64,000 nt of DNA. Origin: Ascochyta rabiei. Lineage: Eukaryota; Ascomycota; Dothideomycetes; Pleosporales; Didymellaceae. Within the stretch, counting starts at the first letter, position 1; every line of letters begins with the position of its first letter. The translations under genes were made by a program, and so were the position numbers. Below, in pieces: positions 34,268-45,670 of the stretch. The stretch is from contig NC_082419.1 of assembly GCF_004011695.2 (NCBI RefSeq), positions 372,001-436,000 on the forward strand, read 5' to 3'. Under the pieces are notes generated by a model. It worked only from the letters and a program-made list of their open reading frames with translations. It made no database searches and had not been told where the DNA came from.

Positions 34268-35518
34268 CTAGTCGCTATCTTCCATCAGTTCGGCCAATTC
34301 TGCTTCCTCTTCGGCAGTCATCATGCCCTCCTTCTTCTCTGGCTCCATCTCCTTTGTCTTACCGAGCTGTTCGTCTTCAGCTTCCTTGACTGCCCTGGCG
34401 AGCTTGTGCGCCTCAAGGCTCCACTGCCGGACTGTTGCGTCGATGCTCACACTGACCAGCCTCTGGCCAGGCAACAGGACCAGCGCAGTGACTTCTTCGA
34501 AGTGGCCGGAAAAGGTATGATGCAGCTTGCCACTGCTCTTTTCCCATACGCGAACCTCCTCATCTCTGCATGCTGTGACGACCCAGCCGCCATCCTCGTC
34601 TACAGCTACGTCGCGCACAAAGTCGGGGTGTTCGAACGCCGAGTCATCTTCCCAATTTCTGCCCCTGGAGAGACACTTTGCGGTTTTGTCCGCAGAAGCT
34701 GTCCAGAGGTCTCCGTCCGAGTCGAAGTGTAGGGCGTCAATGCTGGTCTCATGTGCAATGAGTGGCGAGGACTCCATCTCCGAAGCCGAGTCAAAGCCAA
34801 TGGACCAACGTCGTATCTCTCGGTCGCTGCCAGCACTGAAGACCGTTGCCGAGTGTTTGTTCGCTTCATAGGCGGTGAAGTCGAGTGCGAGCGCAAGGAT
34901 CCCCCGTGTGTGTCCCTTCAGCGTGTGCAGCTTGTTGCCGGTGGCTGCGTCCCAAACGATGATGCTTGCGTCTGCCGAAGCGGAGACTAGAATCTCCTTG
35001 CCTTGCAGGGTGAAGGGCAAGACGGCCTTGACGAAGTCGGTGTGGCCTTGGAACCGCGTGGCCAGCTTTCGCGTGGACAGTGTCCATGACCAGACCGACT
35101 TGTCCCAGCATCCAGCGTACACGGTATCCGATCTTGGCGAGACAGCCAGCGATGTGAGCGGGGCAACAGGCCCAGCCAACGTTGCCGATACCTTTCTAGT
35201 CTGCAGTCCAAGGCACAGTCAGCGGGGGCTCGGCGCAAAAGGCGTGCGTGGGCGACGAGGGGAGGGCCGACCGACTTCAAGGTTGATCCGCTTCACGTTG
35301 CCGGCAGCCTCGGCGACGTATATCTGCTCCTCATCGTGCGGATCCGGGACGACGGCGAGGATCTTGGACGGGAGCCTGAGCGGGGCGCCATGGTCGTTCT
35401 TCGACTTGGCGGCTTTGCGCGATGTCTCGTTGAGCGAAGAGCTGTGGCTGGTTAGCGTGGGGCCTCGACGTGGCAGAGCGCGCGTCGTACGTGGTCTGGA
35501 AGTAGTGCCCTGGGTCAT
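34268..35518 (-). CDS. WD40-repeat protein
   Basis: Two exons (35518-35276, 35200-34268), 391 aa. The intron opens GTCGGT and closes CTGCAG, joining INLE to TRKVSATLAG. It forms a beta-propeller with at least six WD-type repeats: VYAGCWDKSVWSW, GHTDFVKAV...ASADASIIVWDAATG, GHTRGILAL...AGSDREIRRWSI, TASADKTAKC, TACRDEEVRVWEKSSG and GHFEEVTAL...VSIDATVRQWSL. The C-terminus is a Glu-rich tail ending AELMEDSD. It is presumably a protein-interaction scaffold; no specific orthologue can be named. The tail is encoded next to an 8-bp tandem repeat. Confidence 0.88.
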
Positions 35519-35538
35519 TCGACCGCGACATGGTGTGT

Positions 35539-35546
35539 TATATAAG
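35539..35546 (-). promoter_or_regulatory. TATA-like element of the WD40 gene
   Basis: TTATATAA lies 21-28 bp upstream of the chosen ATG, after a CCCCGT-rich tract on the coding strand. This spacing would give a very short leader, so either the leader is minimal or this is not the working TATA box. Confidence 0.3.
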
Positions 35547-36122
35547 GGGGACGGGGACGGGGACGGGGGCGGGGGCGGGGCTGAAGGTGACGTGTGACTT
35601 GTCCGGTCAGCTGCCTGCCCGCCCTGGGCTTGGGCGTCGAGAGGGCGCGCTTGCATGCAGAGACCCCACCTACCACGTGAGCCAATTGGGATGGCCCTGG
35701 GAGCTGCTTTCACCATCACAGGGACAACGAGGCGCGGGGAGCGGAGGCTAGCAATAACTGTGTGTGTATTTCAAGATCCCTATGTATTAGTCGCGGTACG
35801 GTGCAAGAAGGCTGAAGCAAAACGCCAACGTCGCCGTGGAAATGTCAAGCCCAAAAGATGCAGTCCTCTATCTCGAGCTAGATAGCCCAGGTCTTCCGTG
35901 CAAAGAAAGACAAGTCAAGTCAGGTCGTAAGTCATGAATAGGTCGTAAAGAGTGAGGCGCGCATCCGCGCACCCGTCGTAACACTCGGCATAGACGCCTT
36001 TTGCCTGGGGGGTATATGCCCAATATCCAAATGTGCAATGCAATCATCAAGTCGTAAGTGTGGTGAGGGCGAAACGCATCCACAGCCTGCGTTCGGTTTC
36101 AGCTTCAGTTCCAGTTTCAGTT
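35547..36122. other. Intergenic, no gene seen
   Basis: Between the WD40 gene promoter and the 3' end of byr4. The ~50 bp just upstream of the TATA-like element are a GGGGACGGGGGC-type tract. No gene. Confidence 0.5.
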
Positions 36123-38965
36123 TCAGTTTTCGAGGGCCCCGGCCGACGCGCTCGCGGCGAACTCTCGGATCGCCCATCTCCACCCGCCGCGCTGTTCACC
36201 GGAGTCGCGAATGCCGCCGACCCAGCCTTCGACTCGCCGCCGCCAGACAGCTTCCTCTTCACGCTGTCTGCGAATGAAGCTCGGGCCTACGTCGAATTCT
36301 TCGCCAACAAAGGTTGCATCGTCGGCGTTGGTGGCGCCGCCTGCTCCACCGGCAAAGTGGCTGCCGCCAACAACACTCTCGTTGTCTTTCAAGTCATCGA
36401 GGCCAGCGAAAGGGTCTTCTTCTTCGTCTGCATCCCCGACCGACATGGGCGACTGGGGGTTGGTCGAGTGTCGTGGGGCTTTGAGCCAAGTCATCTTTAC
36501 GGGATCGAACACCATTCGGCCCTCGTACTGCACGCCCCGTGGAGCTGAAATCTGTGAGATCAAGGCTGGACGTGGCGGTGATGGCGCAGGCGCGGGTGCA
36601 GGCGGCATCTTGATCAGACGTGGCGACGACAGGTTCTTTTGTGCACAGTGGATCGACGATAGCAGCGTGTGCGACATGGACTGCGAACGGTCGTGTGCGC
36701 GGCCGTGCGACATGCCTGGTGGCGCAAAAGTCGGTGTGCTTGCTGTGGTCATTGCGAGAGTCGTGGTCGAGTTGTTGGGCTGAGAGAAAGACACGAGAAC
36801 ATCTTCGTTGCCTTCCCAGCGCTGCATAGACGGGTTGTAAACCATTCCTTTTTCGGCTGCATTGGTGTTAGCGACAACATTGGGACGTGCAGCGCACATG
36901 TCTTACTCTGTGTGTATGGCTGTGTCATCTGCCTGATCAGTTGTGGCTTCTGACCCGAGCTCTTCTTGCGAAGAGAAGTCGGGCTTGTGTGCGGGCTCCG
37001 AGCGGCAACCTGTGCCTGCCAGCTCACGGGGCGGGGTGTAGGCGCAATGGGTCCTTCACCTCGCGACCTTGTGCCTGCCAGACGCTGTTCACGGGCATTC
37101 CTACTAGCGGCAGTGTCTCGAGCGAATCGTGGCGTAAGGTCCGTCTTTGGCGGGCTCTTGGGTGTCTGGGGCAGCGGCGTAGCCATTCGGTCTGGCATGG
37201 GCAGACGGGAGGTGCTTGTCTGTGATCGGAGGGTCTTTGTGCTTGCGGTGTTGCGTGGAGTCTTCTCGTACTGCTTCTCCTTGGTGGCCGATGTGGGCAG
37301 GTCATCGAAGAGGTCGAGCTCGTGGCCGTCGCCAAAGTTCCTCTTGCGTTGGGGCTTTGTCAACTTCTTCGGCGGCGGTGGGTGACGGCCCAGAGCAGAG
37401 GGCGCCAGGTCGCGCCGTGCTCCAGCTCGAGCAGGCGTCTCCAACTGGCCGGAGATGGACATGCGAGAATGAGACCGCATCGAGGGCGACAGCGGCCGGC
37501 GAGGGTCAGAGTCGCGTCGGAGGTGGCCTTGGGAGCTCCGCGTGGTGACATGGTGGGATTGGGCGTTGGAGCCGCCGGCGGGCAGGAAGGGTACACTCGA
37601 GCGCGGGGTTGACTGAAAGTTTGCGTTGCGGAGCAGCGGCGCAGAGCGCTTTGCCTTTAGGTACTGGGCACTGGTGGTAGTGGGCATGGGTCGAGTGTTG
37701 CCATGCATGGAGGCGCCGGACTCGTAGACGGGCGTGAGCCTAGTACGAGCGGTAGTCGCGGTCGTGGGTAGTGGTCGAGGGATTTTGGAGCCCGACGGCT
37801 TGTCGGTGAAGGTGATGGAGGCTGTAGGCCGGGCGGCAGGAGGTGTGGCTGTCTTGGAGGCAGTTTTCTTCACTACGATGTTACGGTTTAGCGTGAGCTT
37901 CCTCGTGTCAAGGACCTCCCCTGCACCCAAATCAAGGCCATCCATGAAGTCTTCCTCTTCGTCTGCGGGCCTGGGTGGGGGCTGGGGCGAGGATGTTGTT
38001 TCATTCTCGAGCGGCGGCGAGGTGACGGGGGTGACGGCAGGCGACTGGGGGAGGGAGTGGGGCAGGGCCAGCGAGGGGAACGTCGCGGGCAGGTCGAAGT
38101 CTGCTTCGAAATCATCGTCGGTGGGTTCCTGGTGGACGGGCTGCTCGGCGGCGTCGGCCGGGGGCACGTCCTCGGCAGGGACTGCGGCGGGCACGGATGT
38201 CGGGGGCAGGTCGCGCTGGTGCTGGTGCTGGTGCTGGTGCAGTGGTTGTGGCTGGTGCTGGTGCAGTGGTTGTGGCTGGTGCTGGTGATGGTCGGCGGCC
38301 TTGAGCTTGATGAGGCGGGCGTTGAAGTCCAGGGGCTCGGTGGGCAGCACGAGCCCGGTCAGGTCGTCGTCTTCGCTCTCGAGCGTCATGCAGCTGCCCA
38401 GGCTGGGGCTCATGGCCGTGGCCGAGGCCGAGGAGCTGCGGCCACCGCGAGGGTCTCTCTTGGTGCCGGCGAAGCGGATGCCCAGGCTGCCCTCGCCCCA
38501 GTCGTCCAAGTCGTCGTGGTCGTCGGCGGGGGCGGGCGGCACGGGGGCCTTGAGCTTCAGCTGGCCGCCGGCGGTGGTGTCGGGCAGCTCGAGGTCGTTG
38601 CCCCAGTCGTCGTCGAGGTCCATCTGCCTGCTCGTGCGCGGCTTCCCGAGGCGCTTGATGCTGCCGCCCAGCAGGGCCGAGGCGGGGACGCTTGTGGGGA
38701 TGGGGATGCCGGCCTGCTTGGCGGAGAAGATTGCGTTGTGGGTGGACAGGTGGTCGTCGGGGGTCAGCAGAACCTGCCAGTCGTCGTCGGCCGTGTTGGA
38801 GTCGGAGCGCACGCTGAGGCGTGACGACAGCGAGTGGACGGTCGAGTTCTTGAACAGCAGGCCGTCGCTGTCCTCGAAATCGGCGTCGTCCCAGTTCTCG
38901 ATGCCCGAGACCATGCTGTTCATCGAGGCTATCCGCCCCGCAAAGCTGCGGTTCGGAGCAGCCAT
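36123..38965 (-). CDS. byr4: Byr4/Bfa1-type cytokinesis regulator
   Basis: Two exons (38965-36907, 36856-36123), 930 aa. The intron GTAAGA...ATGCAG is 50 nt and joins QPYTQ to TEKGMVYNP. Byr4 together with the GAP Cdc16/Bub2 restrains the Spg1 GTPase at the spindle pole body, controlling septation. The evidence is the N-terminal ENWDDADFEDSDGLLF motif, repeated acidic DDDWG segments, and the conserved C-terminus: KGMVYNPSMQRWEGNEDVL, YEGRMVFDPVKMTWL, DPFAGLDDL and EFDVGPSFIRRQREEEAVWR. The middle is disordered with Gln-His-Pro tracts. The open frame extends upstream to 39379, but the ATG at 38965 fits the family start. Confidence 0.88.
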
Positions 38966-40086
38966 GGCAGTGGCAGAGCGGGTCGGCAGGTCGCGACGGG
39001 GGCGAGCGTGGGCGCGTGGGCGCGTGGGCGCGTGGTCGGCGGCGGCGGCGGCGGTGGTGGTGGTGGTGTAGCAGGCCAGGTGTGCGTCGGGTGGACGAGG
39101 TTGGTGTGCTGGCCCGCTGCCGTTCGCTGTTGCTGCAGGGTGCGTAAGCGAGGCGACGAGGCCCTGCACGCTTGGCCGTTGCACGCTTGGCCGCTTGAAC
39201 GCCGGGGCGGTCGCTATTGCTGGACGCGGCCCACGCTGCGGCCGGAAGGCGTGCAAGCCCGACGCGTCCATGCAGCGACCCCTGCCCGCTGTCACACCGA
39301 GGGCCGCAGATGCGCCAAACAGACAGCAGAGGCGGTGCGGCGGTGCGGCGGTGTGGTGGAGAGCGAGGGCAGGATGCACGCAGGATCATAGGATGCACGC
39401 AGGATGAACGATGGATGATCATAGGCCCCCCCCCCACAGACGGCGGGCGTGCGCGTGGAAATAGACGTCGCCCTCGATGCCCTGAGTCGTGGCCAAACTC
39501 TGCGCCGTCTCGTGTGCCTGCCACGCTGCAGCCTCAAGGCAGCAGTCCTCTCACACGCGTGCACTGAGATAACTAGCTTGGCCTCGCCCCTCGTCCCACA
39601 CGTCAATTGCTGTTTCGATAGTCCCTACGCCCGGGTGAAACCTCCGCCTCGCGTGCCTGCATTCGCTGCATTCGCTGCATTCGCTGCATTCGTCTCCACG
39701 CTCGTCAAGCTCTCGTCCACAGGGACCATCCTTAGTTTGTCCTTGCACTCGGCCAGGGCTGTCCCCAGAACGACGCCTGCACGCCACCACCTCAGCGTCA
39801 TCTGCGCTTCACCTTCCGTCACTGGAGTGGTGGAACGCTGCGACCAGACTTGTAGACACGCTGCGACCAGACTTGTAGACACGCTGCGACCAGACTTGTT
39901 CAAGCTCTGCAACCAAGCTTGTTCAAGCTCTGCGACCAAACCTGTAGACAGCTGCGACCAGACTTGTTCAAGCTCTGCGACCAAACCTGTACAAGCTCTG
40001 CGCAGCCCGTGTCGCGGCAAGCAAGCAAACAAACAAGTAAACAACCGATCAACAAACACTCCAAGCTAGGCTAGCGGAGCACCACC
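38966..40086. other. Divergent promoter region of byr4 and the XRCC4-like gene
   Basis: No gene supported; several open frames here are extensions or antisense shadows. It contains CATTCGCTG tandem units (39658-39692), a C8-9 run at ~39427 and a larger minisatellite just before the XRCC4-like start. Confidence 0.5.
39833..40005. repeat. ~25-bp minisatellite upstream of the XRCC4-like gene
   Basis: About seven imperfect units of GCTGCGACCAGACTTGTAGACAC and the related GCTCTGCGACCAAACCTGTTCAA. They end ~80 bp before the ATG, so they probably lie in the leader or core promoter. Confidence 0.85.
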
Positions 40087-41305
40087 ATGCATCGCCGCAT
40101 CGTGCCCGTCGAGCCGGCTAGCGGCCGCGGCGAAATCGTCGTCATCGACGTGCAGCAACACGGCCCTCACCAACTCGATGTCCGCCTGGTCGGATGCGAA
40201 GGAGAGAGTCCGTATGTGGTGAACAGTAAGGGTGGCCCTGACGCCCACCACCGTGGCCTGGCTGACATGCATGCAGTCCAACAAAGCCAGCTTCCCACAT
40301 TCAAACACAACTTCAAGGGCACCAATGCAGAGTGGGAGGCCGTCCTGGCCTACTTCTTGCTGCAGAAACAGCTGGCGCCGGACCAAGCCAATTTATTGAA
40401 GGGTGCACGTATCATCTACGCCTTGAACAAGGACGACCTCCACCTCTCGATTCGGCAAGACGTCCAAGGCATCAAGGTATGACCACAGAGCCCCACCACA
40501 CCCTGATCTAACCTGGCCAGGTGACCTGGGGCGAGATTGTCTTGCCCAGGGACGACGAGTTCGAATTCAATCCGTTCGAATGGGCTCAGGCATCAGCCCA
40601 AGCCCATTCGCAGACACTGCGGGAGCTGGTCGAGCTAAAGGCGCGCATCGACAGCGAAAGGGACACCATCGCCGAGCTGCACGCTCAGCTGGATGACTTT
40701 ATCAAAACGAAGAATGAGGCTGAGACGGCTATGCTGCAGCAGTTCATGGAGTTGCTCAACGAGAAAAAGAGGAAGATTCGAGACCAGAGCCGTCTCCTGG
40801 CTGGCGCCAAGGTCGACAAGTCTACAGGTGTGCATGTCACTTGACCGAGATGCTGTTTAGCTAACCTGTTGCTTTGAAGCACTCGCCATACAGTCTGCCA
40901 GGACGGAGACCCCGCGCAAAGCAGGTCCATCACGCACCTCAAAGCGCAAAGCCCCTGCAAAAACAGCCAGAGCAGCACAAGAACAGAACTCTGATGGTGA
41001 CCAAATGGAGATCCAAGAGGCCAGACGCGAGGAGCAGGCTGACGACGAAGACGTCCCTCGACCTGCTACTCCCGATCGTGGGTCTGATGCTGAGACCGAG
41101 TCCGAGGACGATGCTTCTGACAGCGGCCTAAGGAGCGGATTGTTTGTGACGCCCAAGTCGACTTCAACCATTGCACGGGCCACAAAAGAAGCTGCACCCT
41201 TACATGACGGGCCGCCACCGCCGCGCGCTCTCCCTTTTGGCAGAGCGGGCACACAAAGCCAAGGCCCGGCGAGGAAAGCACGACCACCTCCGCCGCCGCC
41301 TGCGC

Positions 41306-41351
<46 letters not shown>

Positions 41352-41373
41352 GACGGACGAAGAAGAGTTGTAA
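40087..41373 (+). CDS. XRCC4/Lif1-like non-homologous end-joining factor
   Basis: Three exons (40087-40476, 40521-40827, 40880-41373), 396 aa. XRCC4 (Lif1 in yeast) holds DNA ligase IV at double-strand breaks. The N-terminal head (1-~160) contains WEAVLAYFLLQKQ and IYALNKDDLHLSIRQDVQGIKVTWGEI. A long coiled coil (~165-235) follows: LRELVELKARIDSERDTIAELHAQL...FMELLNEKKRKIRDQSRLL, the ligase-binding stalk. The C-terminal tail is disordered, Lys/Arg-rich then acidic, ending in fourteen aspartates (a GAT repeat) and ETDEEEL. Exon 3 is joined by a 52-nt intron with a CTAAC branch site. Head, stalk and tail order match the family. Confidence 0.88.
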
Positions 41374-41739
41374 GCAGCAGACGGTTGCATGCCCACTCGC
41401 CCTAGAGTCAAGTCTCAAACCTTGCTTCTGCGCCTAATCGCAAATTCTGGTCAATGGAATTCAAACCAAACAAGCAAAGTTTCTCGTTTCGAACCTTGTC
41501 GCGTGACGGGGAAAGGTGACGCGCAAGCTGGGAGCGTTTGGAACGTGGAACTCGGAATTTGAAACCGCGGTAGAGAGGACAGATGCCATAGCAACGCATC
41601 TGTACCGGACCGTAGAGAAGCACCAACGAACTCGACGATGCTGGTCATGACGTGCCACCATTACGATTGCCCCCGTCGAGGCCGAAGACGCTCATGTCAC
41701 AAAGTCCCTCTGAGCCTCTCCGTCTGCTATAACCTGTTC

Positions 41740-41741
<2 letters not shown>

Positions 41742-41823
<82 letters not shown>
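41742..41823. repeat. (GT)41 microsatellite
   Basis: An uninterrupted GT dinucleotide run of ~82 bp, 370 bp after the XRCC4-like stop codon. Confidence 0.98.
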
Positions 41824-41827
<4 letters not shown>

Positions 41828-42115
41828 TAATACACGATCAGCGCACAGCGCATAGCGAGATTACAGATTCTGGTTCCCACCAGTTGGCGCTTGCCGGAGG
41901 TTCGACGCGGCGAGCGATGCGCGGAACGACAGACTGCCCTTGGCGCAGATCGCCGCTCGGATCGCTCCTCGGACCCAAACAGGCCGGCTGGGTGGGCAAC
42001 CGAGAATAGAAGGCGAGACGTCAGGTTCGGTGATCTGATCGGGGCGGGGCGGGACCGAGTATGTGCCAGTCGCAGTGGTAATGGCAATGGCAACGATGTA
42101 GCAACGATCAGGACG

Positions 42116-42211
42116 CTAACGACGACGACAGCAACGACGACGACGACGACGACGACGACGACAACGGCGACAACGACGACGACGACGACAACGGCGACAA
42201 CAACGACGATA
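42116..42211. repeat. ACG/ACA triplet repeat
   Basis: Long runs of ACG interrupted by CAACGGCGA units. Non-coding as far as can be seen. Confidence 0.93.
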
Positions 42212-42242
42212 ATAGTCTGTGTAGCGCTCTGCAAACGTGGAT

Positions 42243-42487
42243 AGTGACTACTGACCACTGACTACTGACCACTGACTACTGACCACTGACTACTGACCAC
42301 TTGTTACCGACTACTGATTACCGACTACTTGTTACTGACTACTGACTATTGATTACTGACTACTTGTTACTGACTACTTGTTACTTATTACTGACTACTT
42401 ATTTTACTGACTACTTATTACTTGTTACTTATTACTTGTTACTTATTACTTGTTACTTATTACTGACTACTTATTACTGACTACTGA
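42243..42487. repeat. 7-bp satellite with a sequence gradient
   Basis: About 35 heptamers. The left part alternates ACTGACT and ACTGACC; further right the units become ACTTGTT and ACTTATT, with mixed blocks between. The array is continuous in phase apart from a few indels. Confidence 0.9.
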
Positions 42488-43143
42488 CGTGTCATGTGTT
42501 TGCAAAGAAGGGGCGAGACAGCAAAGGCAGCGAAACATCTGATTGGTGAGTTGGTGAGTTGGTGAGCGGGTTCAGCCGGGCTGGCCCATTGGCTGCACAG
42601 AACCCGTCTGTCGCCCGGCCCACTTCACCATGCTCGTGCCAAGCGGTCACCGTCCCAAGGAAAGCGTTGCGGCCGTTGCGTACCGCTCTACCACCGCTCT
42701 CTGTCGAAATCGCGCTCCCAGGAATCGCGTCGCGAACACTGGCTGGCCTGTGTCTAGGCAATGGTTGGCTTCTGCTCAGGCGGTATCAGCTACACAGCGC
42801 ATCGGAGGCTGAGGTAGCACCCACTTGTTCTCCCGCACCGTACGCTGCTGCTCTCCCCCTATGCGCGCCGCCGCCTGCCTGCTGCGATTCCATGGTACTG
42901 ACACGCTCTGCAGCCCCCAACTGTCCGTCTTGGGTTGCGCCCCCGCGCGCCCGCCCACATCTGCCATCTTTCACCGCGATCCCCCCCAAGTCGAGCCCCC
43001 ACCTCCACCGCCCACCACCCATGAACCGCGCCTCGCGGCAACGTCACGTCACGTCACTTCACGCCAAGCACACTCGCCCGTCTTCTCCGCACGCGGCCTC
43101 TGCACACGAACAACTGCGGTAGCCGCGACCGCGCTCTCTCGCC
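42488..43143. other. Intergenic; promoter of the following gene
   Basis: C-rich on the plus strand near the gene start (CCCACCTCCACCGCCC), typical of a fungal leader. Short triple GGTGAGTT repeat at 42545. No gene. Confidence 0.45.
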
Positions 43144-45670
43144 ATGTCAGGGCCCGAGCTGCCGGACGCGCCGACCACGCGATCGCTCAAGCGCAAGGAC
43201 TTCTCCAAGGACGACCAGGATGAGTTGGAAGAGCTGGACAGGATATTCGAGCGCACCAAGGCTGTCGTGCCCCCGAATCCCTACATCCTGTCAACGCCCT
43301 CCATGGACCCATACCGATACCACTCCCAGCAAGAAGCCCATGCGTGGATGTTGGGGCGCTTGTGGCGCCATGATGAGGAGCACATGCAGTATAGGACCTA
43401 CCTTTACCGCGAACCCTGCCAGGATTGTTTCGAGCTGCAAGCGGGAGAGGACGACGAGCCAGAGCCGGAGCCACAACAGCCAGAGCGCCCGAGGTCGCAA
43501 GCCTCGCAGGCGTCCAACACCGCAAGTCAAGCGCCCAAGAAGAAGATCAGTCTGTCTGCCTATAAGAACAAGCAGGCCAACGGCGTCCTCACACCAACAC
43601 CCGGCTCCAAGCTAGCCTCGCCCAGCTCACTACCTTCAAAGCCGCCACCAGCGCATGCAAACGGCGCAAAGGAGCCTGAGAAGCAGCAAGACTCCGTTCA
43701 GAAGACGGCAGTGTCAAGCTCACAGAAACAGTGCGTCAATGCCACTGCATGCAGCGACAGAGCTAACACGATACAGACCCACCGCCGAAATCCACAACGG
43801 GCGCAAACCGCAAAACGACAGGCAAGGTAGCAACCGCTCTCAACTACCGCCGCGCCCTCCAGCCCCACCTACCAAGCCCACCGATACCGACGATGCGAGA
43901 CCCATCGACAAATCGAGTCCTTCCAACTCCACACCTCACGGTCTGCCACCCATGCTGTCGCCGGTACACGAGCCTTTGAGCAACCCATACGGACTGCCCA
44001 GCATTCTGTCGCCCACCCTGCCTTCCACTATACAGGCAGAGCTGGACAGACTAGAGCAGCAGCGGTCACGAGCAGTCTCGAGCGCGTCCGCCTCTTCGAC
44101 CGAACCCAAGAGCCAAACACTGTCAGTACCGAAAGAGAGGGAGCGACCGCAGCTTGCCGACAAAACTGTCAAGACCGAACAACGCATACGATCAGTATCA
44201 GTGAGCGGAAAATCGCCATTCTTTGCTCCCACAGTTACAGTGGACGACAAACCCCCTTCCTTGATAGTGAAATTGAAGTTCTCAAAGGGCAAAGCGGCGA
44301 CTGTGAAACAGGTACTTCGCTTACCCCCGAAGCGGCCTCTGCCAGAGAAGAAAGAGCGCCAGGACCCGCCGAAACAGTCTCCTGTCAAGATCCGCACAAA
44401 GGTTGTCGAGGAACCCGGGCAGAAGAAAGCAAAGCCAACACCGAAGATCGCTGCACGTCGACCCGACACATCGACAACATCCACATCCACACCCACACCC
44501 ACACCAACTCCCAGTGCCAAGCCTGCGGTCCCGGCCATGAAGACTGCAGAGAAGCGGCCCAGGACCGACGATGACGCGTCACTCGCAGTGCCGCTAAAAC
44601 GACAAAGAGCGCTTTCTGCCCAGGATCGGCCCAACACCCCAACACCGCAAGCCGCCTCATCTCCTGCCTTGTCGAACAAGGCCAGCGCTCAGAAGAATCT
44701 GGGGCAATATGTAACACCGAAGAAGGACCACAAGGCTGTAAACATGCTCCGTACCGGCTCCTCTGAAAGTCAAGATGCAACACCCGGTCGGTCAGGAGGC
44801 ACTCCGGCGAGCTCCCGGCCTGATGCACGAGTCGCGCCGACGTCTGCCCCTCTGACGGGGAAGAAACAAGCTGACATTGCTCTGATGGCGCAGACGTCCA
44901 TGAAGCTCAATCAAATGGGCCGCGCATTGAAGCACGAAGCTACCAAGATACTCACCGACAAGGGCAACAAGATAACGAAGCAGGACGAGAAGCGAGCGGC
45001 GGTGACCAATCTGGAGTGCATACTGTAGGGTGGTCCCTTTCTCTCCACAAGACAACACTAACCAGCACACAGCTCGTACATGGCTGCTTACTATGCCCAA
45101 GACCTCTCGCTCCACCTGCGTAACCGGGCTGGTGAAGTAGAACAGACGTGGAAAACGCTTCTGCCTTTGTGTCTGTCCTACGCCCGCTGCACCAAGGATT
45201 TTGTGCATCTCGACGGCCTACGCTCGTACCTCAGTTCCGTCATTGCCTCGACCATCTGCACGTGCGTTGCTCAGCGTTCGTCCATGGCCAAAGCGCACGA
45301 TTCGCCTCAGGACGTCACACACGCCCAGCTCGCACGAGAACACACGTCTCTCGCGGAAAACTTTGCGCTGCTATCGGACCACGCAAAGAAGATGGTGGTG
45401 CACTACCAGGAAGCGAGGATTGCACTTCCGGTCGAGGACATCCAAACCATGTACAAGAAGACATGGGCCGGTCGAGAAGGCAATGCAAAGCTGATCAAAG
45501 AGCCGGAGAGGATCAGCGGTGCGCGCATGTCCGGGCCTTATTTCCTGCCCATTTCCAACGACACGACGCCCATCCAGGCTGTGCGGTTCGGGTTGAAGTT
45601 TCTGGGGGAGTACTGCGAGAGAGAAGGACTGAACTACTCGCTGCGGGTCAACCTGAGCAAGCCCGAGTAA
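43144..45670 (+). CDS. Large disordered protein with a helical C-terminal domain; possible ELL-associated (Ebp1/AFF4-like) factor
   Basis: Three exons (43144-43730, 43777-45024, 45073-45670), 810 aa. The introns are 46 and 48 nt and keep frame. Residues 1-110 include an acidic helix DELEELDRIFERTKAVVPPNPYILS. The middle (~130-560) is Ser/Pro/Lys-rich and disordered, with LxxxLKFSKGKAATVKQVLRLPPK, a pattern common in fungal nuclear proteins. The C-terminus (~590-810) is folded and helical: KLNQMGRALKHEATKIL, AVTNLECILSYMAAYYAQD, LLPLCLSYARCTKDFVHLDG. LKH.A...LE..LS.. recalls the C-terminal homology domain of AFF4 and fission-yeast Ebp1. That link is inference from memory. It has no catalytic motif. 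Confidence 0.78.

Noticed and set aside
38112..39524. 470-codon minus-strand frame overlapping byr4
   Set aside because: Same strand but a different frame; Arg/Pro/His-rich shadow of the GC-rich byr4 exon, which has the family motifs.
41638..42258. Open frames reading poly Cys-Val, Thr-His and poly Val
   Set aside because: Produced by the GT microsatellite and ACG triplet repeat; no real protein sequence around them.
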